Assembly: GCA_029747585.1 (NCBI GenBank)
Contig: JAPEVF010001179.1
Coordinates: 1 to 12,918, forward strand
From: Pleurotus djamor
Taxonomy: Eukaryota > Basidiomycota > Agaricomycetes > Agaricales > Pleurotaceae
Length of the DNA: 12,918 bases
Reading direction: 5' to 3'
Each line of letters opens with the position of its first letter. Positions within the stretch are counted from its first letter, which is position 1. Below, in pieces: positions 1 through 8,052 of this stretch. The position numbers and the translations under genes are program-made. The notes beneath the pieces are model-generated. The model was given only the letters and a program-made list of their open reading frames with translations, was not told the origin of the DNA and made no database searches.

Positions 1-954
1 GACCTCTCTAAGCGACCGAGAAAAGCCAGCCTGCACTTCCTTGCGACTGTCTTCGCTAACATATCTTCGGTACCTTTTCTGTCGACGTTTATTAGATAGC
101 TTGACTGATTCTGGTTCCAGTCGCCTGCTGGTCGCAATCTCTTCTTCTCACCAACATCTACGGACCCCAGTACCCCTTTGGAATATCCCCTAGCTAAAAT
201 CGTCGTCTTCACGGAGCACTCTGATAAAATACGACGCGGTGGAATTGCATCGGCAATGAAGTATGTCATCACGATCTTTCTAGCCTCACAACCTAAAACG
301 ATGATGCAGGAATTGTGCCTTCAATGTACCCGGTCATCGTGCATTTTTAACACAAGAGAGTGTTAAGGTAAAGGTTCCCCCCNTCGAGTTTAGAGGCCCC
401 AGGGATCGACGCCCTGCCATACATACTTCTACCGTTAGCCGGACCCGAAGAATTTGAACTTGATGTATGATCACGATTTTACTTATCATCCTCGCGATCT
501 GACCATTACTGCAGGACCAAGAAAAGTTGCTTCCAGCCCTACAGTTCCTCCCACCAACCAAAACACGGGAAGCTGACGCAACAATCCGCCTAACGCACGT
601 AGAGACACTACTCCTACTGTGCCACACTAGATGGGGTAGGGATTATCTCAGAGAGCATGGCGTCTATGAGATTATCAGGGCTGCTCATGAAAATGAAACG
701 GTCGATAAAGTGAGTCTCCGAGCTCAGAGACCGCTCAATGCTCACACGGGCCAATCCAACAGATATCAGAGCATATGGAGCGCCTTGTTCAACTGATAAA
801 AGGCGACGAGCCATCTCATTCAATAGATGACGATGAAGTTACGCAAGATGTAGGTGTTACCATGGGGCAATTGAAGCTTGACGACACCAAGCCTGGGTCT
901 GCCCCTTCGAACGAAGATAGTGATGAAGAAGATAATCTTATCGTAGAAATATAA
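1..954 (+). CDS. HGH1: HGH1-family armadillo-repeat protein, 3' part (5' end outside window)
   Basis: Exons read as <1-69, 121-260, 310-464, 515-709 and 763-954, with introns of 49-53 nt ending in CAG. The spliced frame gives 249 residues here. It includes the stretches HFLATVFANIS, PLAKIVVFTEHSDKIRRGG, HVETLLLLC, TRWGRDYLREHGVYEIIR and AAHENETVDK, which match the C-terminal half (DUF383/DUF384 region) of HGH1. The protein ends in an acidic tail (SDEEDN). In yeast, HGH1 is a cytosolic factor that helps fold translation elongation factor eEF2 together with chaperonin TRiC and Hsp90 co-chaperones; that role is inferred here from family membership. The N at 383 sits after six C; dropping it gives VPPSSLEAPGIDALPY and keeps one frame through all five exons (750 nt), so it is probably a sequence artefact. 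The start codon and N-terminal repeats lie left of the window. Confidence 0.88.
383..383. other. Ambiguous base N at end of a C6 run inside HGH1
   Basis: A single N follows CCCCCC at 377-382. Counting it as a base breaks the HGH1 frame; leaving it out restores the family sequence. This looks like an unresolved homopolymer length, not a real mutation. Confidence 0.85.
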
Positions 955-970
955 TCCTCACTTCGTAGTT

Positions 971-2150
971 CTATGACTGGTCACTCTCTGCTTTCCGTTC
1001 CTCAAGTAGGTCCTTCCCCCAGGATCGAACTTCAGGATGGCGGAGAAACGGTATACTAGAGTCAAAGAAGGATTGAAGGTCCTTTTCCTCGCGTCTTTCA
1101 TATTCTAGTGCTACAGGTGGATGATGATAATGATACGCTTCATTGAAGGTATCCATCGCGAAAGAGAATCTAGAAACACACCTTGACACGCCATCTCAAA
1201 GCGGTCCAAATCTAGAGCGATGGATCTGGATCAGCGTAGGTGACACAGATAAACAGCAATACCTTTCACGAATCTAGCTTCGGGGGTTTCACCAGCTTCG
1301 TATTCCTGCCTCATTTGGGATTAGGCGCGAATCTGCGAAGTTTTGAAGCACCGAGGACTTACCAGCCATAAAGCCTCGATTCTCTGCGCAGCAGGCGAGT
1401 TATGCAGCATATCATGAACAAAGTTATGCATTGCTTCCTGGGTTGCGTTGGCTTTGCCATTAGATGGTGACAGGGGGTTAGGCAACTCTGACTTCACAAG
1501 TACTCACAGTTTCTAGTCTCTTCTTCTCTGATTTAGAAATACCCTCTCTTGGGGTGATGTCTCCAACTAAGGGTTGAACTGTCAATATCTACTCACTGGA
1601 TCGGTGGGCTTGGATTAAAAACCTTGTGCCTCAGCCAGATCGTGAACGATTGCCATCATGACACATCTACAAGGCGCGGTCCGCAATGAGCTGCAGAAAG
1701 TAGCCTTCAAGTCCAAGTACATACTTTGAGATGTCAAGTTTTTTGTCGGAAGAGCACATTGCAAGGACGGCCATTCGGTACATGTGATCTGATATACTGT
1801 GGAATAGTAGTGAATGAGAGTGTGAGATATTCCAGGGGGGCCGACAGACCTTTCTGCTCCATTGATCTGTACTAGGTGTCAGATATTAGAAGGACTCTAG
1901 GAGATAATACTTTCGGACGAACATTATGATCTACCCATCCCGTCCGCTTCTGTGTCTGATTGATACCGTGAGTTGAAGATACTTGGAATATGATGGAGCC
2001 GACCTTGAGTCGTTCAAGAATATGAAAAAATGCAAGCCTGTCCAAAGGGGCATCCTGAGTCGCTTTGTACAGAGGAGGAAATACTCGTTTGCCAGGTTCC
2101 ATGGTTGTAGCGCGGTTCTTGGCTCGGCTCCGGTCCGGTCCGCTTTCCAT
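971..2150 (-). CDS. HD-domain 5'-deoxynucleotidase, HDDC2/YfbR type
   Basis: Ten exons on the minus strand (plus-strand coordinates): 2004-2150, 1923-1955, 1850-1866 (17 nt), 1725-1796, 1623-1666, 1508-1566, 1363-1437, 1263-1305, 1182-1211, 971-1110. They total 660 nt, 219 residues, close to the ~200 aa of human HDDC2 and yeast YBR242W/YGL101W. The frame stays open through all nine junctions. Visible motifs are KRTGWVDHN, ISDHMYRMA (first metal His, about residue 69), AIVHDLAEA (the HD pair, about 98-99), VGDITP, and FVKDLDRFEMA (last metal Asp, about 166), followed by EYERR and a helical C-terminus. Family members are metal-dependent enzymes that dephosphorylate deoxynucleoside 5'-monophosphates. 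A second in-frame ATG at 2102 in context ACCATGG would remove 16 residues and could be the main start. The exon 2 donor (GTTCGT) is weak. Confidence 0.87.
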
Positions 2151-2231
2151 CCAAGAACTCAGTATAGGGGGCGAGTTTCAATAGGGGCGAGGATACCAGA
2201 TTGTTTGTCTTCAGTCAGTTCTTGAATGCTG

Positions 2232-2238
2232 TATAAAA
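2232..2238 (+). promoter_or_regulatory. TATA box for the Kre9-like gene
   Basis: TATAAAA lies 88 bp upstream of the first ATG at 2320, followed by a CT/AC-rich leader typical of highly expressed fungal genes. It is in the short divergent space (2151-2319) shared with the HD-domain gene on the other strand. Confidence 0.7.
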
Positions 2239-2319
2239 GATGGACTTTCCGCACCAATTATAATCACCTTCTCTTACCTTCGAACCACCACTACACCTTA
2301 ACCTCCTCTCAATCCTTAC

Positions 2320-2977
2320 ATGCAGGCCATGTCATCCCTTGCAATTTTCGCTCTCACCACTTTATTGCCTTCCCTGGTGGTTGGCCTGTCTGCCACGAAC
2401 TCATCTGCATCACCTAAAAATGCTCTACAAGAGAGGACAGTATACAGTCCCCCTATCCTCGAGCCCACCCACGGCACAGTTTGGAAGCCTCACTCTCATG
2501 TGACGGTCAGGTGGTGAGTACTACGAACACGCCTTCAATGTTTTCGCACAATTGATTGAATGAACTCAGGAACGCAAACGGTATCCCAAAGAATGCATCG
2601 CCAAAGGGGAAGCTAGTACTCGGGTGGCAGGACCATCCGGGCGGTAGCGAACATCTGAATCTGAGTAAGAAATGTTCTGTGCATCATCGAAGTGGCAGGG
2701 TTAATCAAATAATCTTGCCATCAGGCCATCCACTAGCTAGTGGAATCGACTTGCGCAAAGGAATGACGACCGTCATTGCCCCCGAGGTATGCCTATGAAC
2801 GCGTAGTCTACTTGAGACTTCTAATATCTTATTCCTTCCCTCACAGGTGGCCCCTGGAAATAACTATATCGTCGCTCGTAGGTATTCCGCCCAATCTGCT
2901 ACGTATCTGTGCTAAAACATCGGTTGACAGTATTCGGTGACTCCGGGAACATCAGCCCATCCTTTACCATTCTGTAG
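2320..2977 (+). CDS. Small secreted Kre9/KNH-like protein (Ser-Thr-rich GPI-anchored family N-domain)
   Basis: Exons 2320-2513, 2570-2664, 2725-2786, 2847-2877 and 2931-2977 give 429 nt and 142 residues, all introns GT-AG of 53-60 nt. Residues 1-23 form a signal peptide (SSLAIFALTTLLPSLVVGLS). The mature part reads as one beta-sandwich domain: PPILEPTHGTVWKPHSHVTV, then GKLVLGW, GGSEHLNL, HPLASGIDLRKG, and the closing NNYIVALFGDSGNISPSFTI. That order matches the Kre9/Knh1 N-terminal domain found in many basidiomycete secreted proteins. There is no Ser/Thr-rich tail or GPI signal after the domain, so it is probably released outside the cell. Three N-glycosylation sequons (NSS, NAS, NIS) are present. 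A second ATG at 2329 would shorten the signal peptide by three residues. The precise role is unknown; the name refers to beta-1,6-glucan related wall proteins. Confidence 0.8.
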
Positions 2978-3105
2978 TCATGACGTTAACGTGTAATGAA
3001 TATATTCATGATAACTCTTTCGTGTACTTGGGAAAATTCAAAGTGAAAATCATAAACCAATGCGATAAGTAGTAATAATTTACACGAATAACAGTCCGAG
3101 GAACA

Positions 3106-5150
3106 TCAATCGACAGGAGCAAGTGAAATAAAAAGAGGCAATATCCCACCTATGTCCCCAACCACGGGTTGAAGAGTAGGCAAAGGTACGGTTCGAACAA
3201 TTTGGCCCGTTGCACGGAATGAAAGTGAACGAATGAGGGTGGCAACGAGAACTTTAACCTCAAAGATACCTAGGTTATAGTCAGTAAGCAAATGATCATA
3301 GTAGTTAAACGCGTCAACTAACCTAGTTTAATCCCAAGACATCGCCTCGGGCCGTCGCTGAAAGAAACCAAGCCCGACCAACCTTGAGGTAGCTGGGAAG
3401 GCAGAGGGATCCCTCCATTCTCTACACCGGGTTCATTCAACCATCGTGTAGGACGGAAGGCGCTACCATCAGAGCCCCAAACTGATTCACAGGTATTGAT
3501 CGCTTTGAAAGGAATGACGAATACCTATAGTGGATTGATGAGTGGTGTACGCGAAGGGGGATAGATACAACAGACCTGTCCTTTCTTCACGTGGAGAGAC
3601 TCAAACAATGTGCCATCTTGGGCTTGTATAGGTTCTGAAAGGGGTATAACATCGTCGGCAAGGGCAACACGCTCTGTAATGGGCGAAGCAGGGTGTAGTC
3701 GGAAGCTGACGGTTGGGACAGATCAATCATGAATCGCTAGGCAATGAGCGACATCAGAGCACGTACCCTTCTTTGACAACGGCATCGAGATACGGCAGCT
3801 TATCGATGTCATTATATAGCGCGAGGCCTCGCTCTAGGAGTTCTTGACGAAGGCGGGCCTGTAACCACTTTTCAGCGAATTTCCAACTTAAAAGGGGTAC
3901 TTCGGTCCTAGAGTCTCACCTGATCCGTGGGGCTACGAGCTAGTTCATATAATATGAAGGCCACCGTTCCAGCAACCGTCTCGTGGCCGGCTGTTCTGTA
4001 ATACCCCAGTAAGTACATGTAAATCAAGGAGGAAGTTGAGATATTTACAAGAGAGTAGACATCTAGACATACGAGTCAATGTGTTTGTCCTTGCCAAATG
4101 AGATTGAGACGCACGTTTTGTATGATTTGATCTTCCGTCAAACCAGACCCTTCGCGAACAAGGATCGAAAGTATGTCCTTCCCCTGGTGATCGCTATGGC
4201 AATCTCTCAAGGCCTTCTCTAAAAGTGGCTTGGCTAGTTGCTGGATTGTCTGGCTGCTAACGCTCTTCATGCCGGGTAAAGGAAGGTCGGAAATGATTGG
4301 AAACGCTCGAATGACGACCCTCATGAAAAATGCTGAGAATTGTCGACTGGAGTGAATCAACTGCGTCCAAGCGTGGAGAATGCGGGTGGCGTCGGTCTCG
4401 GACTGAACACGGACGCCGACGTGATTAGAAGTGATAGGAATGGCCTTGAGAGCTCCAAAGTCGTGGCAGAGGCCCACTCGCCCGAAAATGTCGAGCGCAC
4501 AAGCACTGAACTGGTCAATGACGTCGATGAGGACAGTTTTCCCGTTGTCGGCGTGTGAGTTGACATATGCGGTAAGTTTACTTTCGAGCTCTTCTGCGCA
4601 TTGGATCACGTCGGGCGCCATGTCCTTCACGGCCTCGGCTCTGGTAAACGTAAGGACAACGATTGGCCCAAAAATGGTGGGTTTACTCACGTAAAGGCTG
4701 GTGAAAGTAGTCGCTTTTGAGTCGCATACTCAGATCCCTCTGCCCAGACGATGCCTCTTCCAACAGCGAGCGAGATAAGTTGTCGAAATGCCCTGTCTTT
4801 CCCGTAGAGGTCGATGAGGGAGAAGATATGGTGAATTGCTCTGTGGTCGGTAACGACAACGATGTCTGGATGAAACAAGGCCGCACTGAGGCGGAATACA
4901 CGGCCGAGGGACTGTGCCCAGGTGGAGTACATCTGAGAAGCGTCATGCACAAAAACGAGGAGCTCGTGGCCAAACATCCAATGCGAAATTGAAGACGGCT
5001 GGGGATTATAATCCTGTCAGAATCAGACAAACGGAGAAACACTTCCGTGCGTACCACGGATGGAAGGCGGCTCACATCACCCGCAGTCCGGCTGCGTAGC
5101 GAAGCGAGCACTACCACAGCTAAAAGTACAAACGCCAGCTGGACGAGCAT
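3106..5150 (-). CDS. Cytochrome P450 monooxygenase
   Basis: Nine exons on the minus strand: 5076-5150, 4691-5013, 4115-4640, 4049-4062 (14 nt), 3920-3995, 3767-3858, 3576-3705, 3323-3524, 3106-3269; 1602 nt, about 533 residues, the usual P450 length. A hydrophobic N-terminal anchor (LVQLAFVLLAVVVLA) points to the ER membrane. Motifs in order: C-helix region AEGSEYATQKRLLSPAFT; I-helix TAGHETVAG (oxygen-binding AGHET, about 315-319); K-helix ExxR as EGFR (368-371); FRPTRW (435-440); heme loop FSDGPRRCLG with the axial Cys near 474. All hallmark residues are present, so the enzyme should be active. The first intron is the least certain: donor GTGAGC at 5075 is preferred, because the alternative GTACGC leaves only about 41 nt. 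Substrate is unknown. The neighbours are unrelated, so there is no sign of a biosynthetic cluster. Confidence 0.88.
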
Positions 5151-5200
5151 TGAATGTTTAGGTAGCTGGGGGATCTATGTGCACCGGCGCATGTCTGTTT

Positions 5201-5206
5201 TTTATA
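5201..5206 (-). promoter_or_regulatory. Possible TATA box of the P450 gene
   Basis: TATAAA on the minus strand lies about 50 bp upstream of the P450 ATG at 5150. The position is plausible for a fungal core promoter with a short leader, but no other element supports it. Confidence 0.4.
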
Positions 5207-5864
5207 ACATAAACTCGGTGTTACCAGGGGGGCAAGGGAGCTATTTTCAGGGTAAGATGGTTAGTTATACGCACTCACGCTAAAGCGAAAAGTGGAACAT
5301 ACCGACGCAACGCAGGTACGATCTGGTACAATGCATTTCGTGCATAGAATTCCAAGTCTGCATGTGGTGCAGCGCCACGGGAGGGAATTCTGACGGTACC
5401 ATAGGCAGTCACAATCATTTAATCAAACTCGGATGAACAATACATACGGATGATGTTCAAAGGCAAGCACGAAGGGGCATTTCAGGCATTTCCCGACATT
5501 CGGTACTCGACATCTCGTCGTTTTCTCGTCGTCAACGCGTTACCCTGGGTCTTTTCGCTTAAAAATTCAAGCTTTCTTGCATGGTAACGAGTACCTAGGG
5601 TCTATACCACCCATTCAGTTAGCAGCGGAATCAAAAACATATTAGCTTCCGTTGCTTACGATGGTTCCGTCAACAATCCGTCAAGATTCCATCCATAGAG
5701 CAAAGCAACATTCGCTGATCCAATCATATAACATCATTACAGCCAAAGCAGCTTTCAGTAGCGTTCACCCAAGGCAGGATAATTCAATAAGTGAAGAGTC
5801 GTAAGCTCACCCACTGGTAACCGGGAATGGAAACTTGATCCTGATTGGAAAGTTCGTCGATGAA
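5207..5864. other. Gap between P450 and transposon; no secure gene
   Basis: This stretch lies between the P450 start and the transposon and should contain the P450 upstream region. No long reading frame is present. The minus strand carries two intron-like intervals, GTATGT to AG at about 5240-5301 (with ACTAACC branch sequence) and at about 5391-5448. Between them is an 89-nt open stretch with three possible readings, one rich in CxxC pairs. I could not build a gene with a start and stop. It may be a decayed gene or chance. Confidence 0.35.
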
Positions 5865-5873
5865 TTGACGTCA
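5865..5873 (+). repeat. Target-site duplication, left copy (TTGACGTCA)
   Basis: Exact 9-bp copy of 6583-6591, directly abutting the terminal repeat that starts TAGGCTCGTGACC. Nine bp is the usual duplication length for Mutator-like elements. Its core TGACGTCA is a perfect 8-bp palindrome. Confidence 0.85.
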
Positions 5874-6021
5874 TAGGCTCGTGACCAGCCTGTCTATGAT
5901 ATTGTCGATAGACAGGCTGGTCGATCTGGGTTTAAACCTCGCACGCAAGCCGAACGTCAAAAANTCTGTCAAAAATCTGACAGAATAGCCACGTTTTTGC
6001 TTATGTACGCAGAAAACGTGG
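5874..6021 (+). repeat. Left terminal inverted repeat (about 148 bp)
   Basis: Pairs with the reverse complement of 6415-6582, with mismatches and small gaps. It contains an extra perfect 15-bp hairpin (5883-5897 with 5908-5922) and an unresolved N at 5964 beside a run of A. Confidence 0.8.
5883..5922. repeat. Perfect 15-bp hairpin inside the left TIR
   Basis: GACCAGCCTGTCTAT at 5883-5897 is exactly complementary to 5908-5922, with a 10-nt loop. The right TIR holds only an imperfect, longer-spaced counterpart (GACCAG...CTGGTC), so the two ends are not equal. Confidence 0.85.
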
Positions 6022-6215
6022 ATCGCGAGCAAAGACCTCCTGGAGACCTCCTACGACAACGATGCGCCGAGGAGACTCACTATCTACATTTCCGAGCTAC
6101 AGCGTCCACTGAAACCTCATAATTTAAGATACACCCGAGAATTAACGGGCTCTTAAAGCCTGAACCAATGTCTGATTAAGCCCAGTCACCCCTTTCTCCC
6201 CCAGACCCCCCTGAA

Positions 6216-6329
6216 ATGGAGGAGGACACTCGTGTTCACTGTTTGTGCAAAGTCATCCGTATACAGTCTGCTTGGAAGCGGTCTAAGGTAAGTAAATCAA
6301 ACTTCTTGAACTTATGCTAAACTCTGTAG
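6216..6329 (+). other. Short exon-intron-like remnant in the transposon interior
   Basis: An ATG at 6216 opens 24 codons (contains VHCLCKVIRIQ) ending at a GTAAGT donor at 6288. A GCTAAAC branch-like sequence and a TAG acceptor at 6329 follow. The next exon stops after two codons. It could be the remnant of an element-encoded or captured gene, or chance; no family is recognised. Confidence 0.25.
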
Positions 6330-6414
6330 AGTCATTGAAAGGACAAAGTATGAGTGCTCGTCAATTCTAACTTTCTGAAGGTCCTCGCCGCGCTACCAAC
6401 CATCGTCACATTAG

Positions 6415-6582
6415 CCACGTTTTCTATTTACGTAAGCAAGAACGTGGCGAAAAAACGTGGCAATTCTGTCAAAAACTTGACAGGTCGGCTTGCCTGCGAG
6501 TTTTAAGACCAGATCTGCCAGGCCGTCTATCGACGGTCTCCTTTGCAAGCGACGACCTCATAGCGGTCTGGTCACGAGGCTA
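6415..6582 (-). repeat. Right terminal inverted repeat (about 168 bp)
   Basis: Inverted counterpart of 5874-6021. It is about 20 bp longer, partly because the CCACGTT block appears twice in its inner part (6415-6464). Confidence 0.8.
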
Positions 6583-6591
6583 TTGACGTCA
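6583..6591 (+). repeat. Target-site duplication, right copy (TTGACGTCA)
   Basis: Exact copy of 5865-5873. Its palindromic core TGACGTCA is the consensus for CRE/ATF-type bZIP regulators. It lies 65 bp upstream of the TPT1 ATG, so it may still act as a promoter element. Confidence 0.8.
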
Positions 6592-6656
6592 GGACTCGAC
6601 GCCACCGCCTCACAACTCATTCCATCAACACCTTCGCTTTTCCCCACGAAGTATCG

Positions 6657-7701
6657 ATGAGCTCTGCAGACTCGGCTTCGCAATCCAAGCGACCCAACAA
6701 GGGTCCTAACAACGCAAGTAAAAAGAAACCTCAGACCCAGAAGCAACCTCAACCCCAATCCTCCAAGCTACGTGGATTACCTAGAGATTCGCCAGCAGTC
6801 CGTTTGTCCAAGACGCTTTCTTGGCTACTGAGGCATGGCGCTTCCAGCGAGAGATTGCCAGTAAGGCAGGATGGATATGTGAAAGTAACAGATTTGGTGA
6901 GTTTCTCGTCGATTACGTCTGTTATTTTCATGGTCAACGTAGCTTGCGAACCCGAGGCTCAAGGAACTATCATTCGAACTGATAAGGGAGATAGTCGACA
7001 ACGATGCGAAGAGTAGATATCATCTCATGTCAGAGACCGAAGATGGCAGGGAAGTCTGGTGGATCCGAGCGAACCAGGGACATTCTATGAAAGTTCGTTG
7101 GAAAATCGGGTCTTTCCAAAGATTGTTCGACTGATAATTCTCAGGAAGTGAAAGTCGATCTACAACCGGTACTTGCTGTCTCCGATATACCATCCGGCGT
7201 TGCTGTGCATGGGACTACGCTGAAGGCATGGGACTCAATACGTTTGTGGCAGCTTCCCTCGTCCTGACGCAATACTCAAGCTCTCCCAGAGACGCAGGGC
7301 TTATCTAGAATGCAGCGCAACCATATCCATCTCGCACAGGGTCTTGTAGATGAGGGTGTCGTCAGCGGTGAGCCGTCCCTCATGTTGTTCCTCGAATGGG
7401 ACCGTCTGCTGATCTTCATGTCTTAGGTATGCGGAACAGCTCCCAAATCCTCATCCTTATCGATGTACCGAAAGCTCTTGACGATGGGATCAAGTTCTTC
7501 TTATCTGCCAATGGCGTGGTCCTCACCGAGGGCGATGAAGATGGCTTTATAGCACCGAAATACTTCAAGAGAGTTATGAATGGGAAACGAGAGCCTTTAC
7601 CCGGGTGGGAAGGCCAAACAGGTGGAAGTAAAGTAGATGGACCGACTGTAGGACTTCCTATGACTGTGGCCATTGTTGCATCTGCGTGTATAATATGCTG
7701 A
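6657..7701 (+). CDS. TPT1: tRNA 2'-phosphotransferase
   Basis: Exons 6657-6896, 6943-7092, 7145-7241, 7290-7367 and 7427-7701 give 840 nt, 279 residues. The first ~35 residues are a basic, Gln/Lys-rich extension (KKKPQTQKQPQPQ). The KptA/TPT1 domain then begins with RLSKTLSWLLRHG (catalytic Arg-His at 59-60), DGYVKVTDL, a winged-helix part ending WWIRANQGHS (Arg 122), then VAVHGTTLKAWDSI, LSRMQRNHIHLAQG, MRNSSQILILIDV and GIKFFLSANGVVLTEG. Members remove the 2'-phosphate left on tRNA by fungal tRNA ligase splicing, transferring it to NAD+. Two introns start GTTCGT and GTTTGT. The last 17 residues (VGLPMTVAIVASACIIC) look like translated intron: splicing GTAGGA at 7648 to CAG at 7712 would instead end the protein in ...GPTV with a stop at 7716-7718 (263 residues). 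Confidence 0.92.
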
Positions 7702-7718
7702 TTCATCCTCAGGTTTAG

Positions 7719-8052
7719 GTTGACGGAAGTTTTGAAGCTAACTGAAGGCCCGTCTGAAAACTCGAGTAGCCATTCCGCCTGTCTGAGAGGATACTGACGC
7801 CTTTGAGTGGACTTAGACAGATGACTCTCGGATACTGAGCACTTGTAAAATTTTGACCCTGGATGACTCCTAGACCTAGGACTATTTAGGAGTACTACTT
7901 CGGGCGTCTATATTATATTGCCGTGGGAACCAACCAAACGCGATCACGACACGAACGAGTATCCGAAACTTGTACTTGTACCGCAACTACCACCATCCAG
8001 TCCCGTTCAATATGGTCCGCAACGCTTTATTCTTCTGATTAAGCCTGCGGAA
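7719..8052. other. Intergenic region between TPT1 and the RIF1-like gene
   Basis: Holds the end of the TPT1 transcript and the promoter of the next gene. A 7-bp inverted repeat (ACTCCTA at 7865-7871, TAGGAGT at 7887-7893) surrounds a CCTAGG palindrome. An AT-rich TATATTATAT lies at about 7908-7917. The frame of the next gene is open upstream to about 7918 but has no earlier ATG that I can support. Confidence 0.45.

Larger units (their letters stand above)
5874..6582. mobile_element. Non-autonomous TIR DNA transposon (Mutator-like MITE), 709 bp
   Basis: The ends are imperfect inverted repeats: the left starts TAGGCTCGTGACCAG and the reverse complement of the right starts TAGCCTCGTGACCAG. Similarity continues inward through GATCTGG, CGCA.GCAAGCCGA, GACAGAAT.GCCACG and a last block AGAAAACGTGG. 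A 9-bp direct repeat flanks both ends. Long repeats plus a 9-bp duplication fit the Mutator-like superfamily; a class with an 8-bp duplication is possible if the palindromic TGACGTCA alone was the target. The 393-bp interior (6022-6414) codes for no transposase, so movement would need a helper element elsewhere. It ends 74 bp before the TPT1 start codon, so it now forms most of that gene's upstream region. Confidence 0.85.

Noticed and set aside
1983..2225. An 80-codon plus-strand frame opposite the HDDC2-like first exons
   Set aside because: It mirrors the minus-strand coding exons and is low-complexity basic sequence.
3991..4089. P450 as a pseudogene, or with a non-canonical GA-AG intron, because of the TGA before the I-helix
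   Set aside because: Two canonical introns around a 14-nt microexon explain the region fully and restore the I-helix.
4076..4690. A 204-codon minus-strand frame as a complete protein
   Set aside because: It spans two introns: its first 17 residues (4641-4690) and its end after 4115 are intronic. Splicing gives a full P450.
4340..5283. Overlapping plus-strand frames opposite the P450
   Set aside because: They are shadows of the P450 exons and show no family features.
7865..7893. Inverted repeat between TPT1 and the RIF1-like gene as a terminator or small element
   Set aside because: A 7-bp stem is too short to support a transposon, and polymerase II genes do not use hairpin terminators.
7918..8052. 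Extending the RIF1-like start upstream to about 7918
   Set aside because: The upstream frame is open but begins at TTG with no ATG; ATG 8053 is the first supported start.
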